Source of the DNA: an uncultured Ruminococcus sp.
GTDB taxonomy: Bacteria; Bacillota; Clostridia; Oscillospirales; Ruminococcaceae
Length of the DNA stretch: 64,000 nucleotides
NCBI GenBank assembly: GCA_902786975.1
Contig: CADAES010000001.1
Coordinates: forward strand, 1-64,000
Direction of reading: 5' to 3'
Positions 58,461 to 64,000 of this stretch are shown piece after piece. Under the pieces are notes generated by a model. The model was not told the origin of the DNA and did no database searches. It saw nothing but the letters and a program-made list of their open reading frames with translations. Position 1 is the first letter of the stretch. The number at the start of each line of letters is the position of its first letter. A program made the translations under genes and the position numbers.

Positions 58461-59114
58461 TCAGATAAGAGCGCCCCAGCCCTCCAGAAGCACCTTGTGC
58501 CCGTGAACGTATTTTTTCCTGAAAACTGCGGCGGTGTCCTTCTCCGCTTTGATATTGCAGGGGTATTCCGACTCTATCATGTGAAATTCCGTCTCGCTTA
58601 TCTCTGCGGTGGTGATGTAGTGGTCGCCGCGGTTTGCAAGCCCGTGCCAGGCGTAGTAGACCTTTGTTTTCCCGCTGACCGAATATCCGCACCCGAAGCG
58701 CACATCGCCCGAGGATATCACACGGTCGAACTTTTTTATCTCGGTCTGCGGCTTGCGCTGGTCGTTGAGCTTCATATCGTTGAGCATATCCAGAAAGCCG
58801 AGCGAATCGACGTTTATGCTCTCGAATTTCTCAGCGGCAGCGTAGATGTCGGGGCTTATCTGCAAAAGCTGGAGCTTCTCAAACGGACTGGTGTACTTGT
58901 GATGCTTGTTGCGGTCTGTCACAAAATATCCCAGAAGCGTGTCGCTGCCGTCCTTAATGCCCCTTACCCGCCATATCGTGTTGCTGGTGTTGTGAAAATG
59001 CGAGATCCGTTCAAACTTGGCAAGTATCTGCGTGAACTCTGAGCCATCGCTCGCTTCAAGCTCCTTTATCTTATCGGGATCATCTGCTGTGCTGTAATGC
59101 AGCCGGATAATCAT
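58461..59114 (-). CDS. Conserved-looking protein of unknown function
   Basis: ATG 59114 follows GGAGGAGATAACG. The 217-residue soluble protein contains no membrane helix or signal and has several aromatic-rich strands (HFHNTSNTIWRVRG, VYYAWHGLANRGDHYITTAE). I do not recognise a family or catalytic motif. It has its own terminator and lies 48 bases after the GGDEF gene on the same strand, so the two may be co-transcribed. Confidence 0.7.
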   Translation of the reverse strand: MIIRLHYSTADDPDKIKELEASDGSEFTQILAKFERISHFHNTSNTIWRVRGIKDGSDTLLGYFVTDRNKHHKYTSPFEKLQLLQISPDIYAAAEKFESINVDSLGFLDMLNDMKLNDQRKPQTEIKKFDRVISSGDVRFGCGYSVSGKTKVYYAWHGLANRGDHYITTAEISETEFHMIESEYPCNIKAEKDTAAVFRKKYVHGHKVLLEGWGALI

Positions 59115-59162
59115 CGTTATCTCCTCCTTGCATGTCCTGTCTTTTATCAGGACTGTTTCTTT

Positions 59163-60950
59163 TCAAACTGAGTGCTGCGCCGAGCTACAGCTGTTTTTGA
59201 AAAGCTTTTTGTTTTCGTACATCGCCTTGTCTGCACGTTCAAATACGCTTTCCACGTTTTTGTCTGCCGTGCTGTCAAAGTCAGCTATTCCGAAGGCAAG
59301 CGTTGCAAGCCCCTTTTTCTTGTTGTTCAGAATTATCCTGCTGAATTCTTCTGAAAGCCTTTGCCTGTTTTTAAAGTCCTCTCCCGTAAGCAGTACGACG
59401 AACTCGTCTCCGCCCACACGGAAAACAGGACTGCGCTTGAAAACGGAGCATATTATGTGGCAGGAAGCCTTGATGTACTCATCTCCTGCGTGATGCCCCT
59501 TTGTGTCGTTGACTGCTTTAAGACCGTTGATGTCCAGCACCGCAACGGCAAATCCGGAAACCTTGTTGTTTTCAATGTCTCCTTCGAGCTCCCTGACAGC
59601 CTGAGTGTAAGCGTGCTTGTTCTTGACACGGGTGAGAGCGTCTCTGTTTGCCATATCCATAGCGTTTCCGAGCGCCGCCCTGAACTCCATTTCTCTCTGC
59701 TTAGCCGCATCTATGTTGGAAACAGCCACAATAACATGGTTGTTGTCCTCGATGGGCCTTATCGCAAAAAGCGTTACATACTGCGGTCTGCCGTCGAGCA
59801 TAAGACGGTAGGTTATCGAGGTCGAGCCGGTCTGCGCAAGGTCGGATATGAACTGCTCTCTGTCCATAGCCCTTGCCATGATAGGGTAGTCCTCGGGATA
59901 GATATCCCTTTTCATGTTCCTCTGCGTGTCGCCGAAGAAATCCATTCCCGCAGCTCCGACCTTGAGCTTTGAGTACTTCTTGCTGGAGCTGAACTCCTGA
60001 TAGTAACCTGTGTCAAGATCGACATAATAGATGACTTCATATCTTTTGGCAAGCGCATTGATGATGTGGCTGTATGTCTCGCTCTCCTGCAAAGCCGCCT
60101 GTTCACGCCTCATCTGAGCATCAACATTTAGTACGCCTATAACTATCCTGTGCGAGTCGTTCTTCGGACGAACCACGTTCATGGTGACATACTGGGATCT
60201 TCCGTTGAGCATCTGCCTGTATGTGAAAGAGGCTGTTCCCGTCTGCCTGAGCAGGCTCAGCAGATTGTTCTTGTCTATCGCCTTTATTATCCTGTCGCAG
60301 TCCTCCGGGTCAACTATCGCCCGTATATCCTCTTTGGCAGTAGCGAAGAAATCGTCGCCCTGTGTGCTGACGCCGAGCTTTGCATATTCATCGCTGGAGC
60401 TGTACTGCGTGTAGTGGTTAGTCTGCGTATCGATGTAGTATATTACCTCGTATCTGCTGGCAAGAGCCATGGATATCTCGCCGTATACCCTGCTTTCCGC
60501 AGCAGCTATCATTTCACGGCGCACCTGTTCGTCAACGTTCTTGACACCCAGTATTATGTGCTCGCTGTCATAGCCTGTGCCCCTGATAGCCTTGAGCTGA
60601 TAGTATACTATCCTGTTGTCCAGTATCAGACGGTATCCAAGAGAGAATGACTTTCCGTCATGCAGCTGAGAGAGAAGATTCTCTTTTTTCAGCGTCTGCA
60701 TAAATGTCTCACGGTCTTCCGGGTATACCAGCCTCGGAACATTGTAGGTCATATCCTTATAAAAGTCCGGACCCGATGACAGTATTGTCAGACCGCTTTC
60801 GCTGTCGGCTGCACCGAATTCAGTATAAGCGTCCGTCTTTGCGTTTATATAGTAAATGCTTTCATAGTCGTTTGCCAATGACAGGGCGAGTCTTGAAAAG
60901 GTCACTATCTCATTATCCTGCATATTCAGCTCGCTTCCGTTATTATCCAT
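59163..60950 (-). CDS. Diguanylate cyclase with three tandem PAS-like sensor repeats
   Basis: The 595-residue protein lacks membrane helices. It carries three related repeats of about 140 residues, each beginning with a helix then a strand such as YEVIYYIDTQTNHYTQYSSS, a conserved YPEDR/DPEDC/YPEDY step and an end like HRIVIGVLNVDAQMRRE. The third repeat leads into a GGDEF domain (about 430-590) with intact active site FRVGGDEFVVLL, so cyclic di-GMP synthesis is expected. An RxxD inhibitory site is not obvious. The 5' binding site is AAGGCGGGTGACTTT. Confidence 0.9.
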   Translation of the reverse strand: MDNNGSELNMQDNEIVTFSRLALSLANDYESIYYINAKTDAYTEFGAADSESGLTILSSGPDFYKDMTYNVPRLVYPEDRETFMQTLKKENLLSQLHDGKSFSLGYRLILDNRIVYYQLKAIRGTGYDSEHIILGVKNVDEQVRREMIAAAESRVYGEISMALASRYEVIYYIDTQTNHYTQYSSSDEYAKLGVSTQGDDFFATAKEDIRAIVDPEDCDRIIKAIDKNNLLSLLRQTGTASFTYRQMLNGRSQYVTMNVVRPKNDSHRIVIGVLNVDAQMRREQAALQESETYSHIINALAKRYEVIYYVDLDTGYYQEFSSSKKYSKLKVGAAGMDFFGDTQRNMKRDIYPEDYPIMARAMDREQFISDLAQTGSTSITYRLMLDGRPQYVTLFAIRPIEDNNHVIVAVSNIDAAKQREMEFRAALGNAMDMANRDALTRVKNKHAYTQAVRELEGDIENNKVSGFAVAVLDINGLKAVNDTKGHHAGDEYIKASCHIICSVFKRSPVFRVGGDEFVVLLTGEDFKNRQRLSEEFSRIILNNKKKGLATLAFGIADFDSTADKNVESVFERADKAMYENKKLFKNSCSSAQHSV

Positions 60951-60986
60951 AAAGTCACCCGCCTTACAATATAATTACTCAAAGAC

Positions 60987-61015
60987 ATTATACATTATTT
61001 TTATTGATTTTTCAA
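60987..61015 (-). promoter_or_regulatory. Promoter of the GGDEF gene
   Basis: Minus-strand TTGAAA (61010-61015) and TATAAT (60987-60992), 17-base spacer. Confidence 0.8.
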
Positions 61016-61124
61016 GAGCTTGGAAAGAATTAAGCTCACTTTCGTATGATTGCACTATTGGGGCGGGGTCTATATGTGCAAAATAATTTACTGAAAAACC
61101 GGTAAAGAAACCGTGTCAAAATGA

Positions 61125-61153
61125 TTGACAGGAACGTACAATAGTGGTATAAT
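61125..61153 (+). promoter_or_regulatory. mgtE promoter
   Basis: TTGACA (61125-61130) and TATAAT (61148-61153), 17-base spacer, about 255 bases before the mgtE start, leaving a long leader. Confidence 0.85.
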
Positions 61154-61159
61154 AATAGT

Positions 61160-61345
61160 GTTGCAAATGAAATCTATAAGCGAGGTGATCTGAGTGACCA
61201 ACAGTGATAGTTGCGGGCGATGGCGGCAAGATGTGCATAAGCCTTGGGTAAACGCAAAAGCGGCAGCTGTTGTTCGCTTGGCGTGATACCTTTGTGTTGA
61301 TATGCGTATTTTCCTGTCAAGCCTGAGCTGACGGGATTTTTTTGT
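61160..61345 (+). ncRNA. Structured mgtE leader ending in a terminator; riboswitch candidate
   Basis: AAGCGA (61178-61183) pairs with TCGCTT (61274-61279) and CAACAG (61199-61204) with CTGTTG (61267-61272), closing a domain that holds further local hairpins (TTGC/GCAA, CGCAAAAGCG). A terminator follows: CCTGTCA (61313-61319) with TGACGGG (61329-61335) and seven T. mgtE genes are often under the M-box Mg2+ riboswitch, but the M-box core sequences are not visible here by eye. It could be a divergent M-box or another class. Confidence 0.55.
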
Positions 61346-61407
61346 CTATTATTGCCAATGACCGTTACTCCGAAACAATGCAGCAAAAATAAGAACGGAG
61401 GGATATA

Positions 61408-62901
61408 ATGGCTTTGGAAAACGAGAAGAACGAGAAATTCGATCCGACCGAAGAAAAGGAAAAAGAGAAGGAAAAGGAAAAAGAAAAAGTCAGAGAAGAT
61501 GACGAGCCCAATGAGATGCCCGACTACGAGGGAGATATTATTTCCATAATCAGAAGCGGGATATCTCCGAAGGCAATGAAAAACAGGCTTGAGGATTACC
61601 ACGAGAACGATATAGCCGAGGTTCTACCTGTGCTTACTCAGGAGGAAAGAGTAAAGCTGTGGAGGATACTCGATGCGGAAATGATAGCTGAGATATTCGA
61701 GCATACCGAGGAAGACGATGCCAGTACCTATATGAACGAGATAACCGTCAAAAAGGCAGCGGATATCATTTCTCAGCTTGAAACAGACACAGCAGCCAAT
61801 ATCCTGCGGCTCATGTCCAAGGAAAAAAGAGAGCTGCTCGTTGATATGACCGCACCCGATGTCCAGAAGGAGATCAGGCTGATATCCTCGTTCGATGAGG
61901 ACGAGATAGGAAGCCGTATGACGGCGAACTATATATGCATAAGGGAAAATATAACCGTTCCGCAGGCTATGCAGGAGCTTGTAAAGCAGGCGGCGGACAA
62001 CGACAACATCTCAACGATATTCGTTGTCGACGAAAACGACCTTTTTTACGGTGCGATAGACCTTAAAGAGCTTATCATCGCAAGAAAGGACACAAAGCTT
62101 GACGACCTTATCGTCACCTCGTTCCCGTACGTTTACGGCAACGAGAACGTGCAGGACTGTATCGAGAGACTGAAGGACTATTCGGAGAACTCGATACCTG
62201 TGCTTGACAATTCAAACAGACTTCTGGGCGTTATCACATCGCAGAACATCATCGAAGCCGTTGACGACGAGATGGGCGATGATTACGCAAAGCTTGCAGG
62301 TCTTACCGCAGAGGAAGATCTCAACGAGCCGCTGCCGATGTCTATCAAGAAAAGAATACCGTGGCTGCTGATACTTCTGGGACTTGGAATGCTCGTTTCG
62401 GGCGTCGTTGGAGTTTACGAGAAGGTCATCGCACAGCTCACAATAATAATGGCGTTCCAGTCGCTGATACTGGATATGGCAGGTAACGTCGGAACACAGT
62501 CGCTGGCTGTGACTATCCGAGTGCTTATGGACGAGAACCTGACGGGCAAGCAAAAAGCCAAGCTTGTGGCAAAGGAAATGCGTGTCGGCTTCTGCAACGG
62601 ATTGCTGCTGGGGTCGATGTCGATAGTGTTCGTCGGACTGTATATATGGCTGTTCAAACATCAGACTGTCGGCTTTTCCTACCTCGTTTCGAGCTGTATA
62701 GGCGTGTCGATGCTGGTGGCGATGCTGATCTCCAGCGCCGTGGGAACGCTGATACCTATGTTCTTCAAAAAGATAAACGTAGACCCTGCAGTTGCCTCCG
62801 GTCCGCTGATCACAACGATAAACGACCTTGTCGCTGTTGTGACCTATTACTCACTCAGCTGGGTGCTGCTGATACAGGTGTTCGACCTCGCAAATAAATA
62901 A
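61408..62901 (+). CDS. mgtE: Magnesium transporter MgtE
   Basis: ATG 61408 follows ACGGAGGGATATA. The 497-residue channel has an unusual Glu/Lys-rich N-terminal extension (residues about 14-30), the MgtE N-domain (about 45-175), two CBS domains (about 175-300; SENSIPVLDNSNRLLGVITS) and five C-terminal membrane helices with the pore segments (LDMAGNVGTQSLA and DPAVASGPLITTINDLVA with the key Asp). It imports Mg2+ and is closed by Mg2+ bound to the N and CBS domains. Leader structure suggests an added RNA control. Confidence 0.93.
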   Translation: MALENEKNEKFDPTEEKEKEKEKEKEKVREDDEPNEMPDYEGDIISIIRSGISPKAMKNRLEDYHENDIAEVLPVLTQEERVKLWRILDAEMIAEIFEHTEEDDASTYMNEITVKKAADIISQLETDTAANILRLMSKEKRELLVDMTAPDVQKEIRLISSFDEDEIGSRMTANYICIRENITVPQAMQELVKQAADNDNISTIFVVDENDLFYGAIDLKELIIARKDTKLDDLIVTSFPYVYGNENVQDCIERLKDYSENSIPVLDNSNRLLGVITSQNIIEAVDDEMGDDYAKLAGLTAEEDLNEPLPMSIKKRIPWLLILLGLGMLVSGVVGVYEKVIAQLTIIMAFQSLILDMAGNVGTQSLAVTIRVLMDENLTGKQKAKLVAKEMRVGFCNGLLLGSMSIVFVGLYIWLFKHQTVGFSYLVSSCIGVSMLVAMLISSAVGTLIPMFFKKINVDPAVASGPLITTINDLVAVVTYYSLSWVLLIQVFDLANK

Positions 62902-62906
62902 AAACC

Positions 62907-62943
62907 GACCCTTTCGGAGCTTAGTTTTCCGAAAGGGTCTTTT
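62907..62943. terminator. Bidirectional terminator between mgtE and the convergent gene
   Basis: GACCCTTTCGG (62907-62917) pairs perfectly with CCGAAAGGGTC (62929-62939), with T-runs on both strands (TTTT after it; TTTTTA on the minus side). Confidence 0.85.
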
Positions 62944-62948
62944 GTGTG

Positions 62949-64000
62949 CTATCTGAAATACAGCTTGCCGTGAACACGGAAGCCTTCAACGGCGTCGCCC
63001 TTCTGCGTAGCCAGCAGAGCGTTGTAAAAGCCTTTGCCGTGGTTGTTAGTGAGCAAAAAGTCAAAGCGGTGATTACAGCTGTCGTTCATACCGCTTGCGA
63101 AAACAGGGTCGTTGGGCACCTTTTCCCAGTGCTGCCTTGACTGCAGGAAGCCGAATTTCTCGGCGACCTCGGTGAAGTTTGCGACCTTGTCGGGAGTCCA
63201 CCATTCCTTGTTCATCGAAGGACCCTCGACCTTTTCGTTTGCAAGCGGCTCGAGCTTGTTGCCGATATCGTAAAGGTCAATGTAGTATATCGTATCCCTT
63301 CCGCTTGCCGAAAAGCCCTTCTGCGTGAAGCATCCCAGCTGGAGCTGATCCTTGTACAGATGCGTGAAGACATGCCCGTAGAGCCTGTCGCTGCTGAAAA
63401 AGTGCGGGTCTATCACAGCCTCGCCCCACGGCAGCACCTCGCCCTTTTCGGTGATCTTATAGGCTTCGCAGGAAAGCACCCAGGCATTTGGGCTCTCATC
63501 GTTCTCTCTAAGGTATGTCACCAGCATATATTCCGGGTCATTCTCAAAAGCGTAAACGGGGCACATCGCCGCACCGCCCTTGCATTCGCATTTGCCGAGT
63601 TTAAACATATTGCCGCCGTCTGAAATGTAGGAAAAGCCGACCTCCTGGTTTTCAAGCCTGGGGCAGTCTTTGAGAATGACCTGCTCAAAGTAGCTTGTCA
63701 TTACCTTTTTCCTGTTCGGGCGTATCTTCTCGTATTCGGTCATGAACAGCCCGTCAAGCGCTCCGCTCACATGTGAATAATTCTTCGGGTACATCATATA
63801 TCCGTGAGCGTTGATGCGGCTGCCGTCGTCAAAGGAGGCAGAAAACCCGAACGAACTGCCGTCGAGAACTCTGCTGTCCGACTTGCTGAAACCGTCCCAC
63901 TTTTTGACTTTGTATTCTTCAAGTACCTTTTCAAGCTTCTGCGAAAAATCCTCCCCGACCTCGATAGTCAGAGCGTCATCGTCGCTTACACTGTCCGGAC
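62949..64000 (-). CDS. Unidentified protein, 5' end beyond the window
   Basis: The frame is open from the right edge of the window to the stop at 62949 (at least 350 codons); the internal ATG at 63797 is not the true start because coding-like sequence continues upstream in frame (KKWDGFSKSDSRVLDG, FDDGSRINAHGYMMYP). It is soluble-looking with several Cys/aromatic segments (LGKCECKGGAAMCPVYAFEN; a C-x-C-x(6)-C pattern that could bind metal). I do not recognise the family. Confidence 0.75.
   Translation of the reverse strand, partial: PDSVSDDDALTIEVGEDFSQKLEKVLEEYKVKKWDGFSKSDSRVLDGSSFGFSASFDDGSRINAHGYMMYPKNYSHVSGALDGLFMTEYEKIRPNRKKVMTSYFEQVILKDCPRLENQEVGFSYISDGGNMFKLGKCECKGGAAMCPVYAFENDPEYMLVTYLRENDESPNAWVLSCEAYKITEKGEVLPWGEAVIDPHFFSSDRLYGHVFTHLYKDQLQLGCFTQKGFSASGRDTIYYIDLYDIGNKLEPLANEKVEGPSMNKEWWTPDKVANFTEVAEKFGFLQSRQHWEKVPNDPVFASGMNDSCNHRFDFLLTNNHGKGFYNALLATQKGDAVEGFRVHGKLYFR

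Noticed and set aside
61160..61345. Direct assignment of the mgtE leader as an M-box riboswitch
   Set aside because: The conserved M-box core strings could not be found by eye; kept as an unclassified leader instead.

Overview
The window looks like a chromosomal piece of a Gram-positive Clostridia member, most like Ruminococcus or a related Oscillospiraceae genus. The reasons are the moderate GC content, strong GGAGG ribosome binding sites, sigma-A promoters with 17-base spacers, lipobox and sortase-type exported proteins, cell-wall-binding CWB2 repeats, and LuxS, MetNIQ, KtrAB and MgtE of Firmicutes type. I see no rRNA, tRNA, CRISPR array or intact insertion sequence. The genus is an inference from protein style only.

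Left part (1-19.4 kb): a membrane-anchored propeller-like protein; a thiol cluster with two unrelated glutamate-cysteine ligase families and a class II amidotransferase; a KtrB/KtrA potassium uptake pair; luxS divergent from a NifS/NifU iron-sulphur pair; a ZIP metal transporter; a metal P-type ATPase locus with a DtxR-type regulator; and a secreted papain-like protease with three CWB2 repeats. The promoters of the first ligase gene and of nifS carry the same two-copy palindrome CCTA-N9-TAGG. A near-identical copy lies at the methionine transporter leader 30 kb away, so these genes look like one sulphur/redox regulon, probably under an Rrf2-family repressor (CymR/IscR type) encoded elsewhere. 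Three copies of RGTTAG-N6-CTAACT surround the metal ATPase locus and look like DtxR-family boxes.

Middle part (19.5-41 kb), nearly all on the minus strand: a MacB-like export operon (two HlyD-type adaptors, FtsX permease, repeat-bearing lipoprotein, ATPase); a five-gene sortase-assembled pilus locus laid out like streptococcal FCT loci (SipA-like signal peptidase, FctA-like major pilin, class B sortase, FctB-like minor pilin, 1935-residue surface protein); a decayed GGDEF gene; metQNI with an unusual Met/Cys-rich leader peptide, a terminator and a second micro-ORF in front; and a YibE/F membrane pair.

Right part (41-64 kb): two two-component/ABC transporter modules of the antimicrobial-peptide-sensing kind, an AAA+ ATPase, a stand-alone GMP synthase ATP-pyrophosphatase domain, a MutS-like ATPase with altered motifs, a prophage scar keeping a MuF-type C-terminal toxin-like module with a small downstream gene that may be its immunity gene, a triple-sensor GGDEF protein, mgtE behind a structured leader ending in a terminator, and an unidentified gene that runs off the right edge.

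Best candidates for something undescribed: the Met/Cys-rich leader upstream of metQNI with its shared operator, the mgtE leader RNA, and the AT-rich MuF toxin-like/immunity-like cassette left in the prophage scar.
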